Notes: generated from the sequence alone by a model not told the origin. A DNA stretch of 64,000 bases from Alistipes provencensis (GCF_900083545.1 NZ_LT559262.1:2079673-2143672), one strand, 5' to 3'. Shown: positions 8,295-17,210, counted from the stretch's first letter. Program-made: numbers and translations.

Positions 8295-9674
8295 GCGGTA
8301 GGTCGCTGTCAGCGTTTCCGGCAGCGGGGCCGACGGGTCGCGCCGCCAGACCATCGCCCGGTCGGTGGCCGCATCGCCCGTTCCGAAGTCGAAGTTGTCC
8401 GGGGTGATGAATTTCGCCGGTATGCTCCCTTCGAACCCGAAACGGCCGTAGAATCCGTGCAGCCACTCCTCGCCGGGCGTCGGGATGAGGAATGCCGCGT
8501 CGTCGCCGCGCTCTGCAATCACCTGCATCGCCTCGCGCATCAGCCGTGACGCCAGTCCGCGCCCCCGGAATGCGGGGTCCGTCGCCACGGCGTAAATGTA
8601 GGTCGTGCGCCCCAGCTCCGTGTCGAAAGGCACGAGGTGGAGCATCGCCGCCGTGCGGCCTTCGACCTCGGCGGTCAGCATCCGGCTGCGCGAATAGTAA
8701 CGCATGATGAACGAGTCGGCGAACTGCTCGTCGTCGCCGAACGATTTCATCCACAAATCCTTGCAGGCCAACTCGTCGGGATGCAGACAGATCGCCGTGA
8801 ACTTGTGCTGGAGGAAAGCGGGGTGGTAGGAGAGTTTGGCTTGCCGCAGCCCCTCCAGCCCGAGGTCCTCCTCGCGGTTGATAAGCGTGAAACGCTCGGG
8901 AAGATGCTGGGCGAAAAGCTTGTTGATGATCGTGAAGGCACCGTCGAACTCCGTCGAGGCTTTCTCGACATGGGTGTCGAACGTGTGGTCGTTGACCGCC
9001 GAGCCGTAGGTGAAGGCCGCCAGCCGGTCGCCGACATAGATGCAGCCGCCGATCAGCCCCAGCTCGCCGAAGTGTTCGAAAGCCCGCTGCATGGCCCGCT
9101 GCTCGGCGCACAATTCCGAAGTGTGCCCCTCGTGCTCCCGCCTCCACGCGCGTTCGAGGGCCATGCAGGCTTCGAAACGGTCGGGCGTCAGGGGCTCGTA
9201 GCGGTAGTCGGGGTATTCGGCCGTGAAACGGTTGATGTGGTTGCGCTTGGGCTGGTAACGGCGTCCGGTGAGGTTGCGCAGGTCGTCGGCATTGTAGATG
9301 TAATCCTCCAATGCGCGGTCCGATTCGAACGCGAAGTGGCAGGGATGTACCTGACGGATTATCTCGCGGCCCTCGTCCGTCAGTCCGATGATCCGCAGCC
9401 GCTGCCCGTGGGCGTGGGCATCTTCGCGCAGGCAGGGGATAATCGCCCCCAAATCGCCCGTGCCGACGGGCTGCATGTAGCCGATGCGCTCGCCGCCGTC
9501 GATCTGGAAGCGGATGACGAGGAATCCGTCGATCTCGGCCCACGCGCTGTGGAACACCGCCTGCCAGCAGTACATGTTGGCGAAGGCGAGGTCGCAGTTG
9601 CAGATGCCCGACGGCATGGTATAGCGCTCGATGACCGCCCGGTCTTCGAGGCGCACGGGTTTGAATTCAATCAT
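8289..9674 (-). CDS. DUF2156 (LPG-synthase-like) - GNAT acetyltransferase fusion
   Basis: 461 residues in two parts. Residues 1 to about 297 resemble DUF2156 proteins, which share the double-GNAT fold of lysyl-phosphatidylglycerol synthases (DLAFANMYCW near the start, then YQPKRNHINRF and INREEDLGLEGLRQAK). From about 298 to 461 there is a GNAT acetyltransferase, with the acetyl-CoA loop ATDPAFRGRGLASRLM at 363-378 and FYGRFGFEG near the end. No membrane segment is visible. It is last in a minus-strand operon and overlaps the sulfatase-fold gene by 8 bp, which hints at envelope modification. Substrates are unknown. In relatives I would expect the two halves as separate genes, but I cannot verify this here. 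Confidence 0.8.
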   Translation of the reverse strand: MIEFKPVRLEDRAVIERYTMPSGICNCDLAFANMYCWQAVFHSAWAEIDGFLVIRFQIDGGERIGYMQPVGTGDLGAIIPCLREDAHAHGQRLRIIGLTDEGREIIRQVHPCHFAFESDRALEDYIYNADDLRNLTGRRYQPKRNHINRFTAEYPDYRYEPLTPDRFEACMALERAWRREHEGHTSELCAEQRAMQRAFEHFGELGLIGGCIYVGDRLAAFTYGSAVNDHTFDTHVEKASTEFDGAFTIINKLFAQHLPERFTLINREEDLGLEGLRQAKLSYHPAFLQHKFTAICLHPDELACKDLWMKSFGDDEQFADSFIMRYYSRSRMLTAEVEGRTAAMLHLVPFDTELGRTTYIYAVATDPAFRGRGLASRLMREAMQVIAERGDDAAFLIPTPGEEWLHGFYGRFGFEGSIPAKFITPDNFDFGTGDAATDRAMVWRRDPSAPLPETLTATYRK

Positions 9675-11580
9675 TGGGGGTGTAACTCTTGCGTTCGATA
9701 TGGCTGTAATATTGCTGGATCAGCGCCCGGAACGACTGCATCAGGCTGTCGGCGGCGGGCGTCGCCGGGCACTCCTGCACCTGCGCGCCCGAATCGTCGA
9801 GCACGACGGCGCCTTCGCCGGTCAGCGCGCGGAACTTCCCGTCGTACGACACCGACCACCGGGGCCGCTGGGGTTCGTTCAGCACGTCGCGTCCGAAGGC
9901 GAAGTAGGGCTCGGTGTTGCCCGTGAGACCCAGCACCGTGGGCATGATGTCCAGTTGCTGCGTAACCTCCCGCACCTCGCCCCGCAGGGCGCCGTCGGGG
10001 GTGTAGATAAATCCGATGATGTGCATGTTGCCGGGGTACGAGCGCGTCTTTTCGGCGAATTTCTCCGACGAGACGTGGTCAGCTACGAATACAAAGATCG
10101 TGCGACGGAACCACTCCTCGTTGCCGAAGTGGTGGAAGAAGCGGCGGAATGCCTGATCGTCGTAGGCCACGCCCTTGTGAATCCGGGTGTAGCCGTCGGG
10201 CAGCGTCGCGGCGTACTGTTCGGGCACGACGAACGGATGGTGCGACGAGAGGGTGAACAGCGCGGCGAAGAACGGTTCGGGCGTCGCCGCCAGCTCTTCG
10301 CCTGTGAATTGCAGAAACGGTTCGTCCCAGATGCCCCAGTAGCCGTCGAAATCCTCCGTACCGTGGCGGGCTTCGTAATCCTCGCGGCTTACGAGCCGCT
10401 CGACGCCCGCCGAACGGGCATAGGCCCCGAAGCCCATCGAACCGCGCTCCGAGCCGCAGAAGAACGCCGTCGCATAGCCCTTGTCCGCCAGCATCGCGGG
10501 CAGTTGGCGGCTCTCGCCCAGCGATTGGGGCATCAACACGAAGGGCGTGCGGAACGACGGGATGCTGCCCAGCACCGAGGGCATGGCTTGGATCGACCGC
10601 GTGCCGTTGGCATACATCTGTTTGAACACCAGTCCGTTCTGCATCAGCGAGTCGAGGAAAGGCGTGAATCCTTTCACCTCCCGGTCGGCATAGACCTCCG
10701 GACAGAGGTAGGCCGAGTGTTCGGCCGACATGCTCTCCATGATGAAGACCACGACGTTGCGGCCCGTGAGGTCTACGGCCGCGCTGTCCGCGGGCTGGTG
10801 CACGGGCGTGAAGTGCTGCGGCAGCTCCTCCGGCGGGAAATATTTCTTGTATTTGACGCTCCCCGCGCTGCCGATGGTGCGCAGGATGCAGAACGGGTTG
10901 CTCAGGATGAGGTTGGCCTTGCCGCTGTCGGCGGTGTAGAGCGTGGCGTTCGACAGCGTGATCGGGCGGGTCATGCGGGTCATGCCGCCGCGCATCCCGG
11001 CGATGCTCAGTCCAACGGCCACGGCGAAGACGGCCGTGTTGCCGATGTAGTAGGCCCATCCGCGGCTGAAGAGGCTCTTCTCCCGCGTCCGGTGGCGGTA
11101 GCCCCATGCCAGCAGGGCGATCAGGGCGATCCACAACAGCACGAGATACCAGTTTTCGGCCATGAATTTCCCGACCAACTGCACCGAATTGTCGTTGTCG
11201 GCGAAGAAAACCTCGTCGGCCGTGAAACGCTTCTGCGTGTAGCGGAAATAGACCGTATCGGCGAGGTTCGTCGCCGCGACCAGCAGGGCGTTGACCGCGA
11301 CATAGTATCCGAACAGCATGGCGCGGTACCAGCGCCGTTCGCGCAGGCGTAGCGGCAGCAGCGACAGCAGGATGAACACCCCGTCGGCATAGACGATCGA
11401 CGCGGTGTCGAATTTCAGCGCTCCGGCCAGCAGCGGTCCCGCTTCGGCCCATGTGAGCGGGCCGAGCTGGGCGGCGTTGTAGAGGTAGAACGCCACGCGG
11501 CAACCCATCAGCACCGCGTAAAGCAGCACGATGCGCCACACGAGCAGCGCCAACGGCGTATGGAGCAGACGCCTCATCAT
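9667..11580 (-). CDS. LTA synthase-family membrane sulfatase-fold protein
   Basis: 637 residues: about five membrane helices in the first 200 residues, then an alkaline-phosphatase/sulfatase-fold domain from about 270 facing the periplasm. The metal and nucleophile residues of LtaS-type enzymes are in place: Glu282 in FIMESMSAE, Thr327 in MYANGTRSIQAMPS, and Asp501-His502 in FVADHVS. The 45-residue spacing from Glu to Thr equals that of LtaS. Such enzymes transfer glycerol-phosphate or phosphoethanolamine-type groups from lipid donors. In Gram-negative Bacteroidota the acceptor is not established, so I give no gene name. Its ATG follows the nadC stop directly, and its 3' end overlaps the DUF2156-GNAT gene. 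Confidence 0.88.
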   Translation of the reverse strand: MMRRLLHTPLALLVWRIVLLYAVLMGCRVAFYLYNAAQLGPLTWAEAGPLLAGALKFDTASIVYADGVFILLSLLPLRLRERRWYRAMLFGYYVAVNALLVAATNLADTVYFRYTQKRFTADEVFFADNDNSVQLVGKFMAENWYLVLLWIALIALLAWGYRHRTREKSLFSRGWAYYIGNTAVFAVAVGLSIAGMRGGMTRMTRPITLSNATLYTADSGKANLILSNPFCILRTIGSAGSVKYKKYFPPEELPQHFTPVHQPADSAAVDLTGRNVVVFIMESMSAEHSAYLCPEVYADREVKGFTPFLDSLMQNGLVFKQMYANGTRSIQAMPSVLGSIPSFRTPFVLMPQSLGESRQLPAMLADKGYATAFFCGSERGSMGFGAYARSAGVERLVSREDYEARHGTEDFDGYWGIWDEPFLQFTGEELAATPEPFFAALFTLSSHHPFVVPEQYAATLPDGYTRIHKGVAYDDQAFRRFFHHFGNEEWFRRTIFVFVADHVSSEKFAEKTRSYPGNMHIIGFIYTPDGALRGEVREVTQQLDIMPTVLGLTGNTEPYFAFGRDVLNEPQRPRWSVSYDGKFRALTGEGAVVLDDSGAQVQECPATPAADSLMQSFRALIQQYYSHIERKSYTPND

Positions 11581-12435
11581 TTATTCGCAGGCTTTCAGCG
11601 ACATGTCGAGCGAGCGGATCTGGTGCGTCAGCGCGCCTACCGAGATGAAGTCGACGCCGCATTCGGCGTAGTCGCGCATCGTTTCGAGCGTGATGCCGCC
11701 GCTCGACTCGGTTTCGCAGCGCCCGGCGACTTTCTCGACCGCCTTGCGGGTCATTTCGGGGGTGAAGTTGTCGAACATGATGCGGTCGACGCCTCCCGCG
11801 GCGAACACCTCGTCGATATCCTCCAGCGAGCGGACCTCGCATTCGATCGGGAGGTTCTTGCCCTTGGCCGCAAGGTATTCGCGCACTCCCGTAATCGCTT
11901 GGCGGATACCGCCTGCGAAGTCGATGTGGTTGTCTTTCAGCAGAATCATGTCGAAGAGTCCCATGCGGTGGTTCTCGCCGCCGCCCAGCTTCACGGCCAT
12001 CTTGTCCAGCACGCGCATCCCGGGCGTGGTCTTGCGGGTGTCGAGGACCTTGGTGTGGAGCCCCTCCAGCTTTTTGACGTAAACGGCCGTCTGGGTCGCC
12101 ACGCCGCTCATGCGCTGCATGATGTTCAGCAGGATGCGCTCGGCCTGCAACAGCGAACGCAGGCGTCCCGAGACATAGAATGCTACGTCGCCGGGCACGA
12201 CGCGGTCGCCGTCATGGAGTATCTGTTCGAACGTCATCTCGGGATCGAGGCGCCGGAGCACCAGCCGGGCGATCTCGATGCCGGCGATGGTGCCCTCCTG
12301 CTTGCACAGCAGGCGCATGCGTCCGTGCTCGTCGGCGGGGATGCACGAGAGCGACGTGTGGTCGCCGTCGCCGATGTCCTCCTTGATGCAGAGTTCGATC
12401 AATTCGTCTACGAAAGGTTTGTATTCGGGTTTCAT
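11581..12435 (-). CDS. nadC: Nicotinate-nucleotide pyrophosphorylase (quinolinate phosphoribosyltransferase)
   Basis: NadC makes nicotinate mononucleotide from quinolinate and PRPP in NAD synthesis. The 284-residue product shows EDIGDGDHTS near the N-terminus, the ribose-phosphate loop ERILLNIMQRMSGVAT, TRKTTPGMRVLDKMAVKLGGGENHR, and LLKDNHIDFAGG, then EVRSLEDIDEV. All are canonical. It sits between a lipoprotein gene (13 bp upstream) and a membrane enzyme whose start touches its stop, without nadA or nadB nearby, so the NAD pathway is split over the genome. No riboswitch is visible in front of it. Confidence 0.96.
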   Translation of the reverse strand: MKPEYKPFVDELIELCIKEDIGDGDHTSLSCIPADEHGRMRLLCKQEGTIAGIEIARLVLRRLDPEMTFEQILHDGDRVVPGDVAFYVSGRLRSLLQAERILLNIMQRMSGVATQTAVYVKKLEGLHTKVLDTRKTTPGMRVLDKMAVKLGGGENHRMGLFDMILLKDNHIDFAGGIRQAITGVREYLAAKGKNLPIECEVRSLEDIDEVFAAGGVDRIMFDNFTPEMTRKAVEKVAGRCETESSGGITLETMRDYAECGVDFISVGALTHQIRSLDMSLKACE

Positions 12436-12448
12436 GGTTCGTGGATAT

Positions 12449-12988
12449 TTATTCTTTGATAATCAGTTTGCCTTCGTATTCCATCCGGTAGGTTTTTTCC
12501 AGTCTGGGGACAGTGCATGTGAAGCTGACACGGCAGTTGACGCCGTCGATCGACCCTTCGACCTCGGTGAGTGTGTAGGAGGGCAGGGGTTGGTAGCCGT
12601 CCTGACCGGGCACGATTGCTTCGGGCACAATGCTTTCTTCGGAAAAAGCGATCGAATTGCCCTTACCGGTGTAGTGGGTATGCGGTATTTTCATTTCGAA
12701 GGGCGGCATACTGGCCGCAAAGCGGGTCTTGTGCATGTAGAGGGAGAAATATTCCGAATCGCCCGAGGGACCTCCGGCGAATTCGAACAGGGCTTCGTCG
12801 TCGGTGTAGGTGTCGCCCGTGTCATCCGTAGCGACCGCGCGGCCGTAGAAGAACATGTTGATACCTTGGAGATGCCCGTCGACGATGCCGTCGTTGGTCG
12901 AGGCGTAACGGATCTTGGGTGCGCCGTCGTCGTCGTTGCAGGCTGCGAAAGCCGCGGCGGCGAACAGGAGGAAGAGGATTTTTTTCAT
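12449..12988 (-). CDS. Small predicted lipoprotein of unknown function
   Basis: I do not recognise the family. The 179-residue product begins with a lipoprotein signal (FLLFAAAAFAAC, lipidated Cys at 16) followed by NDDDG, an acidic start after the Cys that resembles Bacteroidota surface-export signals. The rest is rich in beta-prone segments (for instance TYRMEYEGKLIIKE at the end), suggesting a beta-sandwich. It starts 12 bp after the TonB-dependent receptor gene and is probably co-transcribed with it, so it may be a surface partner of that receptor, though it is far smaller than a SusD. Confidence 0.75.
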   Translation of the reverse strand: MKKILFLLFAAAAFAACNDDDGAPKIRYASTNDGIVDGHLQGINMFFYGRAVATDDTGDTYTDDEALFEFAGGPSGDSEYFSLYMHKTRFAASMPPFEMKIPHTHYTGKGNSIAFSEESIVPEAIVPGQDGYQPLPSYTLTEVEGSIDGVNCRVSFTCTVPRLEKTYRMEYEGKLIIKE

Positions 12989-13000
12989 GCGTCGGTATTT

Positions 13001-15271
13001 TTAGATGTTTATATTCAGGGTGATGCCGAAAGTCCGGGGGCGTCCGCGCTGGACGAACTCGTTGCCGATCGACTTGAAATAGAATACGTTGTAATTCGTT
13101 CCCGAAAGGTTGCGGCTCCAGATGTCGAGCGAATAGCGCTTGTGTTCGAAGCGTACCGAGGCATCCACGAGGGCGTAGAACGGCTGCGAGAGCGAGTTCT
13201 CCTCGTTCCACCAGATACGCCCCGCACAGCGGACCCCGGCCTGCAGGACCAGATCGCCCAGCCACCTTACACCCGTCGGGATGGTCCATGCCGCTCCGGC
13301 CGAAAAGGTGTGCTGCGGAGCGTAGGGAATGCGGTTGTCCTTGAAATCCTCGATGCCGTTGTCGTAACGCACGAACCGGGCGTCGGTGTACCCGTAGGCG
13401 GCGTTGATCTCCAGCGACCGCCACGGCGTGAACTGGATGGCCGCTTCGGCCCCGACGCTGCGCGTGCGGCCCGCATTGGTCATCATGCGGCCCGTGGCCG
13501 TCCCCTCGGGAAATACCGTGAGCTGCTGGTCGCGGACGTCGATCCAGAACACCGCGAAATCGCCCCGCACGGCGCCGTCCACGCATGAGAAATGTCCGCC
13601 CAACTCGTAGTTCCAACTATATTCGGGCTCGTAGGACATCAGGTCGGGTTCTTCATAGGGGATTCCCGAGGCCATCTGCCATTTGATTTTTTCCTGCAGG
13701 ATGTCCGAGAACATCTGCGTGTTGAATCCCCCGGCCTTGTAGCCCCGGGCTATGGAGACGTAGAGGTTGCGCACCTCGTCGAAGCAGTACATGGCCGAGA
13801 ATTTCGGGAGTATTTCGGTGTAGGAATGGGCGATCTCGTTCGTCTCGTCGATGTTGATCCGGATGGGTGCCGGCGCTCCGCCGTTGACACTCAGGGAGTA
13901 GTCCATGCCGGCCTTGCTGTGGTAACGCAGCCGGGTGCGCTCGTAATCGGCGCGGATGCCGGCCGTGAGCCGCCAACGGCCCAGCGTGAAGCGGGATTCG
14001 TGGTAGAGCGCCGCACCGTACGAGGGCATGCGGAAATCGGAATAAAGCGGCAGTTCCTCCGCATCCATCGTGTAGACCAGATCGGGGCTGACGTTGGCGT
14101 TTTTGAGGATCAGCTCCTCGATGCCCGTCCGCTTGAAATGCACCGGGGCGTCCATCGTCCCGTGGCGGTAAAATCCGAATGCCCCGAACAGCCAGCCGTA
14201 GCGGCGTCCGTCGCGCGAGCGGAATACGACGTCCTCGGTGACGGTATGTTCCCGCCGGGCCTGTTTGAGCGTGAAATAGCTCAGGGGCAGGAAATCCTGA
14301 TCGAGGATCATCTCGTCGTCGGAGTACTGGTAGGAGGTGATCGACGAAACGGCGAATTTTTCGGCGTCGTAGCGCACCGTGAGACCGTCGCTGATCGTCG
14401 TGCGGCGGTATGTGCAGGGATCGTTGTAGCTGATCTCCCCGTTGCGGATGACGGTCTGGCCGTCGTGTACGATGTCCTCGCCGACATAGGCATAGGGGTA
14501 GCCGCCCTGATCCAGCACCGAGAACGAGAGGGTGTTGTCGATGCGGAGCCCCTTGCGGTTGCGCCACTGGGTCTTCCAGCGACCGCCGCCCAGCCGCTCC
14601 CAGTCGCACTTTTCGCCCGTGTACTGATTTTCGAAAAAGCCGCCCGTATGGGTGTAATAGCCCGTCACGGCCATGCCGAGATCGGGCGAGAGCTTGTAGT
14701 AGGACGACGCCCGGAAGCGGTAGGAATCCCCGCTGCCGTATTCGGCCGTCAGCCGCACCCCTTCGTACGAGAGCGGCGAGAGGGTGTAGACGTTCACCAC
14801 GCCGCCCATCGTGTTGCGGCCGTAGAGCGTCGACTGGGGACCCCGCAGCACCTCGATGCGCTCGGCGTCGGCCAGCTCCGTGTCGAAATTATCCTTGTTG
14901 AGTACGGGTACGTTGTCGATGTTGAGCCCGATCACCGGCTGGTCAATGCGCGCTCCGAGTCCCCGCACATAGATCGACGAGGTCATGCGCGAACCGTAGT
15001 CCGGGACGTGGAAATTGGGAACCGTCTGCGAGAGGTTTTTCAGCGCTCCGATGTGCCGGCGTTCGATGGCGCGGCTGCCGACGATCGATGCCGCAACGGG
15101 CTGCGACCGTAGTACGAGCCCCTGTTTGATGGCTGTCACCTGCACCTTGTCCACCACGATCACCGTGTCGGCCGCTTCCGTGCCCGACGCCGGTCCCTCC
15201 TCGCCGGAGGTGCGGCCTGCGGTCGTGGCGGCCAGCAGCAGGAGCGGTATGGCTATCAGCTTGCGGTGCAT
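13001..15271 (-). CDS. TonB-dependent outer-membrane receptor
   Basis: 756 residues with a signal peptide (MHRKLIAIPLLLLAATTAG) and a likely TonB box (DTVIVVDKVQV). The plug domain includes SIYVRGLGARID and RIEVLRGPQSTLYGRNTMGG, and the long beta-barrel ends in the aromatic-poor strand GITLNINI. Motifs such as ARGYKAGGFNTQM are shared with siderophore/small-ligand receptors rather than SusC. It lacks the N-terminal carboxypeptidase-like extension of SusC proteins and has no SusD partner. The ligand cannot be told. A LuxR-type regulator gene ends 77 bp upstream on the same strand, and a plausible promoter lies at 15297-15328. Confidence 0.92.
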   Translation of the reverse strand: MHRKLIAIPLLLLAATTAGRTSGEEGPASGTEAADTVIVVDKVQVTAIKQGLVLRSQPVAASIVGSRAIERRHIGALKNLSQTVPNFHVPDYGSRMTSSIYVRGLGARIDQPVIGLNIDNVPVLNKDNFDTELADAERIEVLRGPQSTLYGRNTMGGVVNVYTLSPLSYEGVRLTAEYGSGDSYRFRASSYYKLSPDLGMAVTGYYTHTGGFFENQYTGEKCDWERLGGGRWKTQWRNRKGLRIDNTLSFSVLDQGGYPYAYVGEDIVHDGQTVIRNGEISYNDPCTYRRTTISDGLTVRYDAEKFAVSSITSYQYSDDEMILDQDFLPLSYFTLKQARREHTVTEDVVFRSRDGRRYGWLFGAFGFYRHGTMDAPVHFKRTGIEELILKNANVSPDLVYTMDAEELPLYSDFRMPSYGAALYHESRFTLGRWRLTAGIRADYERTRLRYHSKAGMDYSLSVNGGAPAPIRINIDETNEIAHSYTEILPKFSAMYCFDEVRNLYVSIARGYKAGGFNTQMFSDILQEKIKWQMASGIPYEEPDLMSYEPEYSWNYELGGHFSCVDGAVRGDFAVFWIDVRDQQLTVFPEGTATGRMMTNAGRTRSVGAEAAIQFTPWRSLEINAAYGYTDARFVRYDNGIEDFKDNRIPYAPQHTFSAGAAWTIPTGVRWLGDLVLQAGVRCAGRIWWNEENSLSQPFYALVDASVRFEHKRYSLDIWSRNLSGTNYNVFYFKSIGNEFVQRGRPRTFGITLNINI

Positions 15272-15296
15272 TCTTGAACGGGATTTTTCAGAGCTA

Positions 15297-15328
15297 CAAA
15301 GTAACGGATTTATTTCGAACCGTGCAAT
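15297..15328 (-). promoter_or_regulatory. Candidate promoter of the TonB receptor operon
   Basis: On the minus strand, ATTG (15325-15328) is followed after 20 bp by TTACTTTG (15297-15304). These are one mismatch each from the Bacteroidota -33 box TTTG and -7 box TAnnTTTG. Position is 26 bp before the receptor ATG. Moderate match only. Confidence 0.45.
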
Positions 15329-15348
15329 CCTAATTTATGAGGAGGGAC

Positions 15349-15924
15349 CTACATCCCGTCCGGGTCGGCGTAGCCCGCGGCCAGTGCATAGACCACCAGC
15401 CCTGCCACCGAACGGATACCGAGTTTCTCCATGATGTTGCGGCGATGGGAAATCACCGTCGTCAGCCCGATGCCGAGACGGTCGGCGATCTGCTTGTTGA
15501 TGAGCCCCCGGGCGACGAGCGCCAGCACTTCGGCTTCACGCTCCGAGAGCGGCTGCCCGGCCTGCGGCAACTCCGGCAGGGTGTGTTCCGGACGGCGGAC
15601 GCTGCGCTGCATCTGCACCAGCGCGTGCACGAACTCCTCCTCATCGGTCTGCACGTCGATGCAGTGCATTCCGGCATGCGGCTGTCCGGCCGTGAGCAGG
15701 ATGGTCTTGTGCTGCCGGGCGCGGAAGTAGGCGTTGTGAGCCGCGAAGGTCTGCGCCGCCACGAAATAGTGGATGAACCGCTCCGGCTCCGCTTCGACGA
15801 AATCCTGAAAATCGCGGAACAGCTCGATGCCGGCCTGCGGGATCACCTTTTCCAGAATGGAGCGGAGCCCCGCGCCTACGAGGATGTTGGGGGTCAGGAC
15901 GGCTATGGCGGGGCGCTGCTGCAT
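15349..15924 (-). CDS. LuxR/NarL-type regulator with degenerate receiver-like N-terminus
   Basis: 191 residues, starting MQQRPAIAVLTPNILVGAGL. The C-terminal third is a clear LuxR helix-turn-helix: LSEREAEVLALVARGLINKQIADRLG, then TTVISHRRNIMEKLGIRS. The N-terminus has receiver-like spacing, but where the phospho-acceptor Asp should be (around HYFVAAQTF) there is none, so ordinary phosphorylation is unlikely. The start overlaps the rlmH stop by one base (TAATG), so upstream in-frame ATGs are ignored. The TonB receptor gene follows on the same strand and is the natural candidate target. The signal sensed is unknown. Confidence 0.87.
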   Translation of the reverse strand: MQQRPAIAVLTPNILVGAGLRSILEKVIPQAGIELFRDFQDFVEAEPERFIHYFVAAQTFAAHNAYFRARQHKTILLTAGQPHAGMHCIDVQTDEEEFVHALVQMQRSVRRPEHTLPELPQAGQPLSEREAEVLALVARGLINKQIADRLGIGLTTVISHRRNIMEKLGIRSVAGLVVYALAAGYADPDGM

Positions 15925-16397
15925 TATTCGTGGTGGTAGGGTTCGTTGTTGAGGATGGTGAAGGCCCGGTAGATCTGCTCGGCGAAGATCGCCCGCACGA
16001 TCTGGTGCGAGAAGGTCATGCGCGAGAGCGACAGCTTGGCGTCGGCGCGGGCGTAGACCTCCTCCGAGAATCCGTAGGGACCGCCGATCACCATCACGAG
16101 GCGCTTCACGCCGCTGTTCATGCGTTTTTGCAGCCACAGCGCGAACTCCACCGAGCGGAACTCCGTTCCCCGCTCGTCGAGCAGCGCCACATAGTCGCCG
16201 TCGGTGAGCTGGCGCAGGATGGCTTCACCCTCGGCCGTGCGCTGCTGCTTGACGGTCAGACTCTTGGTGTTGCGCACGTCGGGCAGGGTGGTGACCGCGA
16301 ATTTGCAGTAGAAATTCACGCGCCGGGCATACAGCTCCACCAGCGCGGCGACCTCCTTCGAATCGGTTTTGCCGATGACGATCAGTTCGAGGGTCAT
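15924..16397 (-). CDS. rlmH: 23S rRNA pseudouridine-1915 N3-methyltransferase
   Basis: RlmH is a SPOUT-family enzyme that methylates pseudouridine 1915 in helix 69 of 23S rRNA on assembled ribosomes. The 157-residue product begins MTLELIVIGKTD, and has the trefoil-knot SAM site MVIGGPYGFSEEVYARAD followed by SLSRMTFSHQIVRAIFAEQIYRA and the C-terminal NNEPYHHE, all family hallmarks. Length is typical (about 155). The long in-frame extension upstream reads through the neighbouring nuclease gene and is not coding. Confidence 0.96.
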   Translation of the reverse strand: MTLELIVIGKTDSKEVAALVELYARRVNFYCKFAVTTLPDVRNTKSLTVKQQRTAEGEAILRQLTDGDYVALLDERGTEFRSVEFALWLQKRMNSGVKRLVMVIGGPYGFSEEVYARADAKLSLSRMTFSHQIVRAIFAEQIYRAFTILNNEPYHHE

Positions 16398-16399
16398 TT

Positions 16400-17191
16400 C
16401 TACGACCCGAATAATTCGTTCAGCATACGGGCGAGCCTGTATCCGGCTTTGCGAATCTGGTGTTCTACCAGTGGCACGGCTTGATTCAGAAAATCCTGAC
16501 CCAGCCGTGCATCGGGCTGCGCCCATTCGAACTGCACTTCGCATGTCACGGCGTTGTCGTGGAGCCAGTCGCGCGGCGTGCCTGCTGCAATAGCCCGTTT
16601 TTCGGATTTCCGTACGCGGTCCAGCTCGTCGGCCCATTCACTGACCGACCAGATGCGTGCGGTGGTGATGACCTCATTGTCCCAGACGCTGTGGATATGG
16701 AATTTGTGGGGTTTGTGGAATTTGTCCTCGAACAACACGTTGTAATTTATGTTGTGCGTCGTGTAGATGACGTGTCCGGGGCAGTGCATGTCGCCGACCA
16801 GATGGATGATGTATTTGAGGTTGACGGCTACGGCCGAATCGGGGAGATTTCGGTAGTTTTTCAGGTTTTCGACAGCCTGTTCCAGCCCGTAAATCGCATT
16901 GCCCTTCGGGGTAAGCATCGAATCCTCGTAACATAGTTCGGCGTTGACCGGCACTACATGCCATGCGGAGGTGAAGGCATATTCCGGGGTGTGGCGGTAT
17001 TCGTCCATCCACTTGGCATAATAAACGATAGAGTGGCCTCCGAGGTATTTCTCAATGCGCTTTTTGGCCTTCTTCGTCAAGTTGCGTTCGGCGATTTTGG
17101 CGATGGTCTCATGTCCTTCACGGCCCCATCCGAAAGCACTTCCGGAGCTGAGGAGACCTGCGAAGAAGAAGAGGATCAACAGTTTTTTCAT
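16400..17191 (-). CDS. Secreted S1/P1-type zinc nuclease
   Basis: S1/P1 nucleases are trinuclear-zinc enzymes that cut single-stranded nucleic acids or act as 3'-nucleotidases. The product has a signal peptide (KLLILFFFAGLLSSGSAFG) that would expose Trp22 as the mature N-terminus, as required because its amino group binds zinc. It is followed by WGREGHETIAKIAE and further His/Asp clusters (KWMDEYRH, YIIHLVGDMHCPGH, FHIHSVWDNEV). Length of 263 residues matches the family. It sits 19 bp after a GH2-like gene and two bases before rlmH. A role in scavenging nucleic acids or phosphate in the periplasm is an inference. Confidence 0.93.
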   Translation of the reverse strand: MKKLLILFFFAGLLSSGSAFGWGREGHETIAKIAERNLTKKAKKRIEKYLGGHSIVYYAKWMDEYRHTPEYAFTSAWHVVPVNAELCYEDSMLTPKGNAIYGLEQAVENLKNYRNLPDSAVAVNLKYIIHLVGDMHCPGHVIYTTHNINYNVLFEDKFHKPHKFHIHSVWDNEVITTARIWSVSEWADELDRVRKSEKRAIAAGTPRDWLHDNAVTCEVQFEWAQPDARLGQDFLNQAVPLVEHQIRKAGYRLARMLNELFGS

Positions 17192-17210
17192 AGCGGAGTT
17201 TGGTTATGGG

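Noticed and set aside
15925-16137. Upstream in-frame extension of the LuxR-type gene
   Set aside because: It lies wholly within rlmH in another frame; the TAATG overlap gives a natural start at 15924. The extension of rlmH to 16637 is rejected for the same reason, because it lies in the nuclease gene.
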